Virus record (IMG/VR): IMGVR_UViG_3300021963_000526
Coordinates: 1-27,929 of that record
DNA: 27,929 bases
From: a virus
Direction: 5' to 3' (one strand)
This document shows, in pieces, positions 1-6,795 of this stretch. Under the pieces are notes generated by a model that worked only from the letters and a program-made list of their open reading frames with translations, had not been told where the DNA came from and did no database searches. Positions within the stretch are counted from its first letter, which is position 1. The number at the start of each line of letters is the position of its first letter. A program made the position numbers and the translations under genes.

Positions 1-2
1 CG

Positions 3-227
3 GACTTGGACAACATCCCTGCGTGTGACCAATGGGCAAAAATGTTACGAAAGAACATTTATGCACTTGACCAAGCCATCTCGGAGGCAGAGAAGCAAAA
101 CAAATGGGGTGGGCTGACAGATGAGGAGATTGTTTTGATTGTGGCTGAGTGTGCGGCTTCTCATCAGCACACGGACATTCATTTTGCCAGAGCCATTGAA
201 GCCAAACTTAAAGCCAAAAATACTTAA
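3..227 (+). CDS. Small phage protein, 5' end outside the window
   Basis: The reading frame is open from the left edge, so the gene probably begins upstream. A TTG at position 6 is the first possible start inside the window, but no ribosome binding site can be seen before it. The C-terminal part reads LTDEEIVLIVAEC, then HTDIHFARAIEAKLKAKN. From memory, the IHFARAIEAKLK ending is common in small phage early proteins of unknown function. The segment is hydrophilic and helical-looking, with no membrane segment. It lies upstream of the primase-helicase gene on the same strand, so it probably belongs to the early or replication block. No function is assigned. Confidence 0.6.
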   Translation, partial: DLDNIPACDQWAKMLRKNIYALDQAISEAEKQNKWGGLTDEEIVLIVAECAASHQHTDIHFARAIEAKLKAKNT

Positions 228-260
228 AGAATAGAATCCAAACCTCATGCCAAAAGAAAA

Positions 261-290
261 GACCTGGCAGCGCGTAAACACTACCAGGTC
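261..290. repeat. Perfect 7-bp inverted repeat upstream of primase
   Basis: GACCTGG at 261-267 pairs with CCAGGTC at 284-290 around a 16-nt loop. No T-run follows, so it is not a convincing intrinsic terminator. It sits in the 88-nt gap before the primase gene and could be an operator or an mRNA structure. A 22-codon ORF (247-315) overlaps it. Confidence 0.35.
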
Positions 291-315
291 AAAGATCAAC
301 TCTCATGGCAACTAA

Positions 316-2502
316 ATGAAACCCCAAACCAAAGGAATTTCAGTGTCAATCATAACTGAAACACCCCAAAACAATGTATTCCAGCAGTCCCAAAGTGTGG
401 CCTGCAAGATAGGCTCTGTCGCCCCTGATGCCGTCTTTTGTACCTTTGCCCTGCAAGGCAGCAAAAAGATTCCATTCAAGCGAAGCGGCCAAGGCGTGGC
501 ACGGGACACCGACCCATCTGACCTCTACAGTGCCGAGGACATCTGGTCCATGGAAGATGCCCCACACGGCCAATACCTTGGCCTTGTCCAGCAGCGCCCC
601 ATCATCAGCCCATCAGGCAATTACCTGGTCTGCCTCGATGTGGACATGAAGCACGCAAGTGGACCCACCAATGTGGCCATCCAGCGCATGGCCAAGTATG
701 TCAAAGCCAACAACATGCTGACCGAGGTCTCAGTCTCAGGCCGTGGCAGGCATGTTTTCTTATGGGTGCAGCCACCCAAAGAATCCGACCAGGTGCTGCC
801 CAAATACAAGCTCGGAGGTGGCCAGGAACTTGAAGTATTCGGCCTACCCAACAGTGCCGGCAAGTCGGTGCTACTTAGCGGCAAGTCAATGGCGGGGGAA
901 TTCCAAGAGGCCGTGGACTTGCATGAGCTGCTAACCGAGTGGGGGATCATCGAGCAGCACCAGCTGCAAGAGCCAAAGCCTGCACCACCATCACAGTCAT
1001 TTGACTTCAGCCAATTAGGCTCAAGGGTTGAAGACAGCGACATTGATCGCGCTGTCAAGGCGCTGCACTTTATTTCCCCAGACTGCGACTATGACCAGTG
1101 GATCGAGATTGGCCAAGCGCTGCACACCGAATTTGGCGAAGCCGGCCTTGGCCCATGGATGACATGGTCCATGGCTGGCGCCAAGTTTGCCGGCACAAAG
1201 GACATAGAAGTCCACTGGAAGAGCTTTCACCAGGGCAAGGGTGTTGGCATCGGCACACTGTTCAAACACGCCAAAGACGCTGGCTGGGAGCCGCCAACAA
1301 AGCAGTCCGAGCGCAAGTCAGCGGTGGAAGACTTTGCAGCTGTGATCAGCCAAGCACAAGCGCCAGCTGCTCTAGTGGCCACGGCAGAAGCGCCATCACC
1401 CCAAGGCTGGCCAGAGCGCCAGCTATCAATTGGCGCCATCAAGCCCATTCGCTACATGGTCAAAGGCTTTTGGGCGCACAGCTTCATGGTGCTGGCCGGT
1501 CAGCCTGGCATTGGCAAGACCACAGCTGTCATTTCCCTGTGCATGGTCATGGCAGGCATTAAGGCCAAGGACTGCGAACTCACAGCCACAAAGAAAAGAA
1601 AAACAATCATAGTGACTGAAGACTCGGACCAAGTTGAAAGGACATTAACTGGCTACGCACGGCATTATGGGATTAACTCTCAAACATTATCCCAATGGTT
1701 TGTCATTATCGATGCCAAGCGATCTAATGTGAAGGATTTACTGATGCTTGCACATAATGTAATAAACCACACGATTGATAATATCAGGCCATTATTAGTT
1801 CTTGACACGGCCAATGCCACGATGGATATTGATAATGAGAATGACAACTCAGAAGTAGGTAGCTATATTGCAGCCTTAAAACAAACAATCTATATCCAAC
1901 TAGACACGCCAGTTTGCATCATCACACACACCAACAAGACCATCAGCAAGGCCGACTCAGATGCCACAGCCCGTGGAGCCTCTGCATTCACAGGTGATGC
2001 AACATTGACCGGTGTCCTCTTTGAAGACGAAACAAAAACAAGATACATGCGCCTGGTCAAGACCAGATACCAGCCCAATTTCAGGGAGATCAAATTCAAC
2101 TCAGATGTCTTTGCCGACACTGTGCTGGATGAAGACGGGGATATCCAAGAGCAGATGGTCTTATTGGTTGTCCCAGAAAAGTCATCAGAGGATGACCGAA
2201 GGCAGGCAGCCAATGACCGGCAGAACGATAAACGGCAGCAGCAAGTCCAAGACGCCGCAGATGCCGCCTGCAACTTTGTCCAGTCCATCATCAACGCCAA
2301 GGGCGCTGTCATCATGCGCAGAGGCTCTGGCCGCCCAGCTGTGCCAAAAGAACTCCAGCACATGCACCAGCTGGAGTGGCAAGACATCTACCAGGCAGTG
2401 CCACAGGCCGACCAGAGCTACGCAAGACGGGCGGTCAGCAGCGCCATATTCCAGCGCTTCTGCATGGACCAAGCAAGCAGCGGATGGGTGCAAATAAAGT
2501 AA
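316..2502 (+). CDS. PrimPol-type primase fused to RepA-like helicase
   Basis: Replication protein of 728 residues that should both prime and unwind phage DNA. The N-terminal third looks like an archaeo-eukaryotic primase/polymerase domain: VCLDVDMK carries the paired acidic residues D108 and D110, and SGRGRHVFLW (141-150) supplies the conserved His. Residues about 243-315 (DYDQWIEIGQALH, WKSFHQGKGVGIGTLF) resemble the PriCT-2 primase linker domain. The C-terminal half is a hexameric RepA/RecA-fold ATPase: Walker A GQPGIGKTT at 395-403, Walker B LLVLD at 493-497, then IITHTNKT near 540. The ATG at 316 has no Shine-Dalgarno. A GTG at 343 is preceded by AAAGGA with a 6-nt gap and may be the true start, removing 9 residues. 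The iteron array begins at its last codons. Exact polymerase activity is inferred. Confidence 0.9.
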   Translation: MKPQTKGISVSIITETPQNNVFQQSQSVACKIGSVAPDAVFCTFALQGSKKIPFKRSGQGVARDTDPSDLYSAEDIWSMEDAPHGQYLGLVQQRPIISPSGNYLVCLDVDMKHASGPTNVAIQRMAKYVKANNMLTEVSVSGRGRHVFLWVQPPKESDQVLPKYKLGGGQELEVFGLPNSAGKSVLLSGKSMAGEFQEAVDLHELLTEWGIIEQHQLQEPKPAPPSQSFDFSQLGSRVEDSDIDRAVKALHFISPDCDYDQWIEIGQALHTEFGEAGLGPWMTWSMAGAKFAGTKDIEVHWKSFHQGKGVGIGTLFKHAKDAGWEPPTKQSERKSAVEDFAAVISQAQAPAALVATAEAPSPQGWPERQLSIGAIKPIRYMVKGFWAHSFMVLAGQPGIGKTTAVISLCMVMAGIKAKDCELTATKKRKTIIVTEDSDQVERTLTGYARHYGINSQTLSQWFVIIDAKRSNVKDLLMLAHNVINHTIDNIRPLLVLDTANATMDIDNENDNSEVGSYIAALKQTIYIQLDTPVCIITHTNKTISKADSDATARGASAFTGDATLTGVLFEDETKTRYMRLVKTRYQPNFREIKFNSDVFADTVLDEDGDIQEQMVLLVVPEKSSEDDRRQAANDRQNDKRQQQVQDAADAACNFVQSIINAKGAVIMRRGSGRPAVPKELQHMHQLEWQDIYQAVPQADQSYARRAVSSAIFQRFCMDQASSGWVQIK

Positions 2503-2679
2503 ACCGGTAAACCGGTAGTAAACCGGTAGTAAACCGGTATACCGGTTTAGATAAAGGCAGGTCTGTTGGTATAAGTGGGGTCCTTAGACCCACTTATCCA
2601 CAGGCCAATCTGGTCAGTTTTGGGATGGTGAAAAGTAAACAGGTAAACCGGTAGATTTCCTTAACCCATACCGGTTTAC
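2499..2679. repeat. Iteron-like array, GTAAACCGGTA units
   Basis: Units of the form GTAAACCGGTA start at 2499, 2507, 2518 and 2529 (direct, 8-11 nt apart). An inverted copy, TACCGGTTTA, is at 2540-2549. After an interruption come another direct copy at 2643-2653 and an inverted one at 2669-2679. GTAAACAGGT at 2635-2644 is a one-mismatch copy. All share the ACCGGT palindrome. Clustered repeats right after a RepA-like helicase gene, beside DnaA boxes, fit iterons of a replication origin. An operator array for a regulator of the downstream gene is the main alternative. Confidence 0.7.
2573..2595. other. Hairpin inside the putative origin
   Basis: AAGTGGGGTC (2573-2582) pairs with GACCCACTT (2587-2595) around loop CTTA, with one bulged G. 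The right arm runs into the DnaA box at 2594-2602. There is no T-run after it, so it is probably not a terminator. It could be an initiation structure or a protein site. Confidence 0.4.
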
Positions 2680-2745
2680 TTTTTACTGTTTTTGAGGAGA
2701 AATGATGGTCCAACAAGTTGAACAGTTATCCACAAGTTATCCACA
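2594..2745. promoter_or_regulatory. Three perfect DnaA boxes (putative origin)
   Basis: The consensus DnaA box TTATCCACA occurs exactly at 2594-2602, 2726-2734 and 2737-2745, all on the + strand. The last two are 11 nt apart and lie inside the first codons of the 2705 gene, where they encode part of its N-terminus. Three exact 9-mers within 152 nt, mixed with the ACCGGT iterons, are unlikely by chance. Host DnaA probably takes part in initiation here; this is inferred. Confidence 0.65.
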
Positions 2746-3037
2746 GGAGTGGGATGACAGGGTTTTTTGCCATGAATGCAAGCATTGCAGTGCTGTACCG
2801 CAGCGCAAGTCCATGCCAGCAGAGCTGATGGAGAAGATCAGGAAAGTCAACGCAAAGCCACTCCAGTGGATGCTGAAAGAAGCAAAGATCAAGAACGGGT
2901 GGGCAACAGTCACATGGACCGAACACCAGTGCAGCCAAACTGGCTTTGCTGTATTCCCGACCGATGTCAAGCACCGATGCCACATGTACCAAGCCAAACC
3001 CTCGGCAGTAGAATCCGAGGAATGGTGGTTGACTTAA
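2705..3037 (+). CDS. Small Cys-containing protein of unknown function
   Basis: 110-residue protein (111 if the ATG at 2702 is used). I prefer 2705 because GAGGAG at 2694-2699 then has a 5-nt spacing, against 2 nt for 2702. The motif CHECKHC near the N-terminus, plus single Cys residues later (HQCSQTGF, HRCHMY), could bind zinc. The same spacing of Cys and His is seen in small phage proteins of unknown function. The first codons contain two DnaA boxes, so the N-terminal sequence is partly constrained by DNA signals. It overlaps the following nuclease gene by 16 nt, indicating co-translation. Confidence 0.75.
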   Translation: MVQQVEQLSTSYPQEWDDRVFCHECKHCSAVPQRKSMPAELMEKIRKVNAKPLQWMLKEAKIKNGWATVTWTEHQCSQTGFAVFPTDVKHRCHMYQAKPSAVESEEWWLT

Positions 3038-3417
3038 AACGCAAAAGAAAAAGCATTGAACACATTGACCAGGTCAAGGTGGTGCAGCACTTTCGTGCGT
3101 TTTATCCGGACATCATCATTGCAGCAATACCCAATGGAGGCGATAGAACGGCCTCAGAGCGCGTTAGGCTGCATTCTGAGGGGGTTTTAGCTGGGATGCC
3201 TGATTTGTGTGTCCTAGAGCCTAAAAACGGGTTTCATGCGCTGTTTGTGGAGATGAAGACCAAGGCCGGAGTGGTATCGGGCAAACAAAGTGCAGTAAAT
3301 TTGCAGTTAAATGCAAAAGGTTATCGGGCAGTGGTCGCAAGGTCCGCTGCCGATGCAATCAAAACAATTGAGGAGTATCTGAATGGCAACAAAGAAAAGC
3401 GCGAAGACTTTGAGTGA
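3022..3417 (+). CDS. VRR-NUC domain nuclease
   Basis: 131-residue single-domain endonuclease of the PD-(D/E)XK superfamily, VRR-NUC type. Visible motifs in order are IPNGG (36-40), AGMPD with D61, FVEMKT with E77 and K79, and GKQ with Q89, followed by the C-terminal helix AADAIKTIEEYL. This is the normal length and order for phage VRR-NUC proteins, which are thought to cut branched or flap DNA during replication or recombination. A longer open frame extends upstream to 2776, but it overlaps the previous gene and is not conserved-looking. The ATG at 3022 has CGAGGA just upstream. It overlaps the next gene by 35 nt. Confidence 0.85.
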   Translation: MVVDLKRKRKSIEHIDQVKVVQHFRAFYPDIIIAAIPNGGDRTASERVRLHSEGVLAGMPDLCVLEPKNGFHALFVEMKTKAGVVSGKQSAVNLQLNAKGYRAVVARSAADAIKTIEEYLNGNKEKREDFE

Positions 3418-3895
3418 ACTGGCAGACAACATCGCAGAGCGCCAGCTCAACCAGCGAGACATGGCAGCTGTCGAGCGCAAAGAGATGTCTTCAATCAATA
3501 AGAAAATCCACGCCTTTGGCGGTGAGGCCATGGTCTTTGACCATATCTCACAGGGTAAGACAATCGATTCGGTGATTAGGTCTTTGGACATCAGCATCGG
3601 TGGTTTCTACAAATGGGTAGAAAAAGATGCGAAGAGGGGAGAGCTTCTCGCACGCGCACGCACGCGAGGCGGGAGAAGTTTAGCAGAGCAGACCCTCGAA
3701 ATCGCAGACGCTGCCACGCCTCAAGAGGCGCAAGTGGCCAAGCTGCGGGTCGATACAAGGCGCTGGCTGGCCTCTAAGCAGGCGCCAGACGAGTATGGCG
3801 ACAAGCAGCAGCCATTGGTCAACATCGACCTGGGGAGCATGGCGCTCGATGCACTGCGCAAGCGCAGCATCGTATCAATGGACAATTCACAGTAA
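3383..3895 (+). CDS. Terminase small subunit candidate
   Basis: 170-residue protein. The middle reads like a helix-turn-helix with the order SQGKTIDSVIRSLDIS then FYKWVEKD, followed by LLARARTRGGRSLAEQ and AKLRVDTRRWLASK. This combination is typical, from memory, of phage small terminase subunits, which recognise the packaging site and load the large subunit. The C-terminus reads YGDKQQPLVNIDLGSMALDAL, also family-like. It overlaps the VRR-NUC gene and is followed by the gene-free region 3896-4265, a natural place for a pac or cos site. The large subunit gene is about 1.3 kb downstream with five tiny genes between. Confidence 0.8.
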   Translation: MATKKSAKTLSELADNIAERQLNQRDMAAVERKEMSSINKKIHAFGGEAMVFDHISQGKTIDSVIRSLDISIGGFYKWVEKDAKRGELLARARTRGGRSLAEQTLEIADAATPQEAQVAKLRVDTRRWLASKQAPDEYGDKQQPLVNIDLGSMALDALRKRSIVSMDNSQ

Positions 3896-3917
3896 ATGAA
3901 TACCGAAGCATTCAGCT

Positions 3918-3945
3918 ACTTAACACAATGACCATTATGTTAAGT
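3918..3945. repeat. Inverted repeat after the small terminase gene
   Basis: ACTTAACA at 3918-3925 is matched by TGTTAAGT at 3938-3945. After a C/A mismatch the stem extends by AAT/ATT around a GACC loop. It lacks a T-run, so it could be a weak terminator, a protein site or part of a packaging signal. Confidence 0.35.
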
Positions 3946-3955
3946 TGATTTGGAG

Positions 3956-4199
3956 ATATCCACAGAAAAAGTAATGCTCTGGTGTTACTGATGAGGTTAT
4001 GCACAGGAATCTGTGGATAGAAGTGGACAAATGGCTGTTGATAACCCAGCTGGGCTTTTCCCGTTTGAAACCGGAGAAGTCCAGCGGCGGCGGCTGGTGG
4101 CCGGCGGTCGGTGGCCGCGACCCCCCCTGCCGCGGGTTTGGCGGGGGTGACTGTGGCGGCACTAAACACCTACAAAAAAAAATTTTTAAAAAAATTTTG
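3956..4199. other. Gene-free region: DnaA-like boxes, GC patch, A/T tract
   Basis: No gene is supported between 3896 and 4265. DnaA-like 9-mers are ATATCCACA (3956-3964, one mismatch), TTATGCACA (3997-4005, fits TTATNCACA), TGTGGATAG (4012-4020, reverse strand, one mismatch) and TGTTGATAA (4036-4044, reverse strand, one mismatch). A strongly G+C-rich patch (about 4081-4160) holds short inverted repeats, for example CCAGC/GCTGG (4081-4097) and CCGCG/CGCGG (4115-4135). Then comes an A-run, T-run, A-run, T-run segment (4173-4199) that should be curved and easily melted. This is the layout of a second origin, but its place between the terminase genes equally suits a packaging site or genome terminus. 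Confidence 0.5.
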
Positions 4200-4205
4200 C
4201 ACCAG

Positions 4206-4235
4206 TTGACATAAAACGCAAAAACGCTTCACAAT
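4206..4235 (+). promoter_or_regulatory. Putative sigma-70 promoter for the packaging/head operon
   Basis: A perfect -35 hexamer TTGACA at 4206-4211 is followed, after 18 nt, by CACAAT at 4230-4235 (4 of 6 matches to TATAAT). The A-run/T-run tract immediately upstream could act as an UP element. It lies about 30 nt before the first gene of the small-ORF and terminase operon. The weak -10 keeps confidence moderate. Confidence 0.45.
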
Positions 4236-4265
4236 ATCAATTCCATCAACTACACGCATAAACCT

Positions 4266-4430
4266 ATGAAAACGCAGCAGGCAACGGTGGTCCTTGATGA
4301 CCAGGAGTGGATTGTGTTAGACACTGATGAGGTCAAGGACAAGAAAGTGTTTTGCACATTGATGAGTCCAGACGGCCACATTACCTGGCACACGTGGGTG
4401 GACATAAACCAAATTATGGGGGTGATATGA
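4266..4430 (+). CDS. Small hypothetical protein, 54 aa
   Basis: A 54-codon ORF starting MKTQQATVVLDDQEW and ending NQIMGVI. It is the first gene after the gene-free region and the putative promoter. Its stop overlaps the next ATG as ATGA (4427-4430), which supports it as a real translated gene. The composition is soluble and beta-like (VVLDDQEWIVLDTDEV, then HITWHTWVDI). I do not recognise a family. Confidence 0.6.
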   Translation: MKTQQATVVLDDQEWIVLDTDEVKDKKVFCTLMSPDGHITWHTWVDINQIMGVI

Positions 4431-4588
4431 AGACGCAAATGTTAATTAAGGTGCGCCAGTTATTCAATGTCGATTATGTGCCTAAAAGCACCAATAGGCA
4501 TAATCAAAAGCAATATATCAAGGCGATTAGATTATTAGGTGATAAGTGGTTAATCCATAAAGATAATAAAGTGCAGAGGTTGCAATGA
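4427..4588 (+). CDS. Small basic hypothetical protein, 53 aa
   Basis: I start this gene at the ATG that overlaps the previous stop (ATGA), although the frame is open further upstream. The 53-residue product begins MKTQMLIKVRQLF and is rich in Lys, Arg, Asn and Gln (NRHNQKQYIKAIRLL), so it may bind nucleic acid. The next gene again begins with an ATGA overlap at 4585. The local sequence is more A+T-rich than its surroundings. No family recognised. Confidence 0.55.
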   Translation: MKTQMLIKVRQLFNVDYVPKSTNRHNQKQYIKAIRLLGDKWLIHKDNKVQRLQ

Positions 4589-4773
4589 ATATATTCAGCC
4601 TCTTTAATATATTTAAAAAGAAAGATAATCCACCATCATTGCCACCTGAAACTGGGCCGAGCTGTGGTTTGGTTTCTCGGTTGTGGATCAATGAATATGA
4701 TTTTATTGACAGGAAGTGTCCACCCTGTCATCAGGATTGCAAACAAGGGCGGGAATGTCCCGCGAGAAAATGA
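4585..4773 (+). CDS. Small Cys-containing hypothetical protein, 62 aa
   Basis: Begins MNIFSLFNIFKKK, a short hydrophobic-then-basic N-terminus. It ends with CPPCHQDCKQGRECPARK, a four-Cys cluster that could bind a metal ion or form disulfides. Both ends overlap neighbours by ATGA, so it is part of a translationally coupled chain. Function unknown. Confidence 0.55.
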   Translation: MNIFSLFNIFKKKDNPPSLPPETGPSCGLVSRLWINEYDFIDRKCPPCHQDCKQGRECPARK

Positions 4774-4973
4774 AGAGTAATTTTGTGAACAACCATTTGA
4801 GGTTGAATGGGAATGTGCATGGGCATAAGTTGAGGCTGTGCAATAAGTGTGAAGAGATGAGGCCGCCGGAGGGTGGGGTGCAGATGAGTGCTGCCAGGTG
4901 GATTTGTGCAAGTTGTTGGACCAATCGGGAGACTGGTCGGAATCTGAAGAGGGCGAGGGAGAGTAATGACTGA
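4770..4973 (+). CDS. Small zinc-ribbon-like protein, 67 aa
   Basis: The start at 4770 gives the same ATGA overlap seen throughout this cluster; an in-frame ATG at 4755 would add five residues. The core LCNKCEEMRPPEGG followed by WICASCW has two CxxC knuckles about 25 residues apart, the pattern of a minimal zinc ribbon. Such mini zinc-finger proteins are common among phage accessory genes and often bind DNA or host proteins; here that is inference. The C-terminus is basic (NLKRARESND). Confidence 0.65.
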   Translation: MKSNFVNNHLRLNGNVHGHKLRLCNKCEEMRPPEGGVQMSAARWICASCWTNRETGRNLKRARESND

Positions 4974-5169
4974 TTTGTTGACTGCGCTGCATCTGAGTGT
5001 GTTGCTGTTGGACCTAAAGATTCGGATGATGGAGGCGATTGATGAGGGGATGTTTGATTTGGCGATGACATATCACTTGTTGATACTGGTTCGGACTGAT
5101 GAGTTGGCTGCGCATAAGTGGGCGATGAGTCCATCGGCGTGGAAGATTTATGAGACGATCCATCCATGA
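4966..5169 (+). CDS. Small helical hypothetical protein, 67 aa
   Basis: The start MTDLLTALHLSVLLLDLKIRM overlaps the preceding gene by 8 nt, and the stop overlaps the large terminase start (ATGA, 5166-5169). The product is Leu- and Met-rich and helical. The N-terminal hydrophobic stretch is too interrupted by charges to be a confident membrane segment. Its translational coupling to the large terminase could mean a packaging accessory, but no homology is recognised. Confidence 0.55.
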   Translation: MTDLLTALHLSVLLLDLKIRMMEAIDEGMFDLAMTYHLLILVRTDELAAHKWAMSPSAWKIYETIHP

Positions 5170-6575
5170 GTAAAGAAAATGTGTTTGCTGTGTGGGTGGA
5201 AAGGTATCAGCCTGACCCTGTGCTGTTTGTGCAAGAGGTGCTGGGGGTTGACCCTGACCCGTGGCAAGTGGAGTTTCTTGGGGCGATTGCTCGGGGGGAC
5301 CGGAAGATATCGGTCAGGTCTGGCCACGGGGTGGGCAAGAGTACAGCAAGCAGCTGGGCCATGCTCTGGTACTTTATGACCAGAAGTCCCGTCAAGGTGG
5401 TGGTCACGGCGCCGACTAGCTCGCAGCTTTATGACGCGATGTTTGCGGAGCTAAAGAGGTGGATCAACGCGATGCCACTGCCCTTGCAGGGGCTGCTGAC
5501 TGTCAAGCAAGAGAGGATTGAATTCAACGCCGCGCCGACTGAGATGTTTATCTCAGCGAGGACATCAAGGGCAGAGCAGCCAGAGGCTTTGCAGGGGATT
5601 CACAGTGAGAATGTGATGCTGGTGGCCGATGAGGCGTCTGGTGTGCCAGAGCAAGTGTTCGAGGCGGCAGCTGGCTCGATGTCGGGGCATAACGCTGTGA
5701 CGCTGCTACTTGGGAATCCGGTGAGGTCTAGTGGGTTTTTCTATGACACGCACACACGGCTAAGTGATGAGTGGACAACATTCCAGGTGGCGTGTACAGA
5801 TTCGCCGCGGGTGTCGGATGAGTATGTCAAAGAGATGGCCATGCGCTATGGCGAGGACAGCAATGTCTACCGCATCAGGGTCATTGGGGAGTTTCCGAAG
5901 GGGGACGATGACACGGTGATTGCCATGGACTTGCTGGAGAGCGCGGTCAACAGGGATGTGGCGCCAAGTGAGTATGCGCCCATGATCTGGGGCTTGGATG
6001 TGGCAAGGTTTGGTAGTGACCGGTCAGCGCTGTGCAAAAGGCAGGGCAATGCGGTGACCGAAAGCATCAAGACTTGGAAGAACTTGGACCTGATGCAGCT
6101 GACTGGCGCGGTGGTGGCCGAGTACCAGGCACTGGCGCCAAGCCAGCAGCCCAAAGAGATATTGGTTGACTCGATTGGCCTCGGAGCTGGGGTGGTGGAC
6201 AGATTGAGGGAGCTGGGCCTGCCGGCCAGAGGGATCAATGTCAGTGAAAGCCCAGCGATGGGTGGGACTTATAGGAACTTGAAAGCAGAGCTTTGGTACA
6301 GGGCAAGGGCGTGGCTTGAGGCGCGCGACTGCAAGATGCCAAAGGATGATGTCTTGATCAGCGAGCTGGCCACAGTGCGGTACAGTTTCACCAGCAACGG
6401 GAAAATCGCCATTGAGGGGAAAGATGAGATCAGGCGGCGGGGGCTGCCAAGCCCTGACAAGGCCGATGCCTTTGTCCTGACATTTGCAAGTGACGCAATT
6501 GCGGGAATGTACGGCAGCAGTGGCTCAAGCAAATGGAGCCAGCCCCTGCGCAGAAACCTTGTGCGGGTTGCATAA
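5166..6575 (+). CDS. terL: Terminase large subunit
   Basis: 469-residue DNA packaging motor that pumps DNA into the prohead at the portal and cuts it. The N-terminal ATPase shows Walker A SGHGVGKST at 52-60 and Walker B VMLVADE at 150-156, with the coupling-type segment LLGNP at 181-185. The C-terminal RNase H-like nuclease has acidic residues in GLDVARFGSD (D278, D285), ILVDSIGLG (D335) and SPDKADAF near 440. The length is normal for the family, and both domains are complete. ATGA overlap with the upstream gene. The small basic protein gene follows after 31 nt. Confidence 0.95.
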   Translation: MSKENVFAVWVERYQPDPVLFVQEVLGVDPDPWQVEFLGAIARGDRKISVRSGHGVGKSTASSWAMLWYFMTRSPVKVVVTAPTSSQLYDAMFAELKRWINAMPLPLQGLLTVKQERIEFNAAPTEMFISARTSRAEQPEALQGIHSENVMLVADEASGVPEQVFEAAAGSMSGHNAVTLLLGNPVRSSGFFYDTHTRLSDEWTTFQVACTDSPRVSDEYVKEMAMRYGEDSNVYRIRVIGEFPKGDDDTVIAMDLLESAVNRDVAPSEYAPMIWGLDVARFGSDRSALCKRQGNAVTESIKTWKNLDLMQLTGAVVAEYQALAPSQQPKEILVDSIGLGAGVVDRLRELGLPARGINVSESPAMGGTYRNLKAELWYRARAWLEARDCKMPKDDVLISELATVRYSFTSNGKIAIEGKDEIRRRGLPSPDKADAFVLTFASDAIAGMYGSSGSSKWSQPLRRNLVRVA

Positions 6576-6606
6576 TTCGGGTATTGACAAACCAAAGGGG
6601 AAACCT

Positions 6607-6795
6607 ATGAAGGCAATGAGTAAGGCGCAAAAGAAGGTCGGCTCTGTGATGAAAGAGTTTGGCTCTGGCAAGCTGCATAGCGGCAAGGGTGGTCCAGTGG
6701 TTAAGAATCCCAAGCAGGCCATCGCCATTGCAATGTCTGAAGCCAAGATGCCCATGCGCGGCCAGCGCACAGCAAAGAACAAGGCGAAAAAATAA
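6607..6795 (+). CDS. Small basic protein, DUF6496-like
   Basis: 62 residues starting MKAMSKAQKKVGSVMKEF, chosen because AAGGGG lies 6 nt before the ATG. The core KLHSGKGGPVVKNPKQAIAIA matches, from memory, a widespread short phage and bacterial family (DUF6496-like) of unknown function. The rest is Lys- and Arg-rich. The frame stays open upstream into the terminase gene, but that extension is not plausible. The gene is followed by a TAATG overlap with the Cys-rich protein gene. Confidence 0.8.
   Translation: MKAMSKAQKKVGSVMKEFGSGKLHSGKGGPVVKNPKQAIAIAMSEAKMPMRGQRTAKNKAKK

Noticed and set aside
1098-1562. 154-codon ORF within the primase-helicase gene
   Set aside because: Frame-shifted shadow rich in Arg, His and Trp. 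No domain and no SD.
2776-3021. Upstream extension of the VRR-NUC reading frame
   Set aside because: It overlaps the 2705 gene in another frame, and the sequence looks like a shadow. The ATG at 3022 has its own SD and fits the domain start.
3912-4169. Antisense ORFs over the gene-free region
   Set aside because: Two overlapping frames give low-complexity proteins from the GC patch. No SD or promoter, and all supported genes are on the + strand.
3999-4214. 71-codon ORF in the gene-free region
   Set aside because: Low-complexity Gly/Pro reading of the GC patch and A/T tract. The start lies within a DnaA-like box, with no SD. The same region also has antisense ORFs of equal quality.
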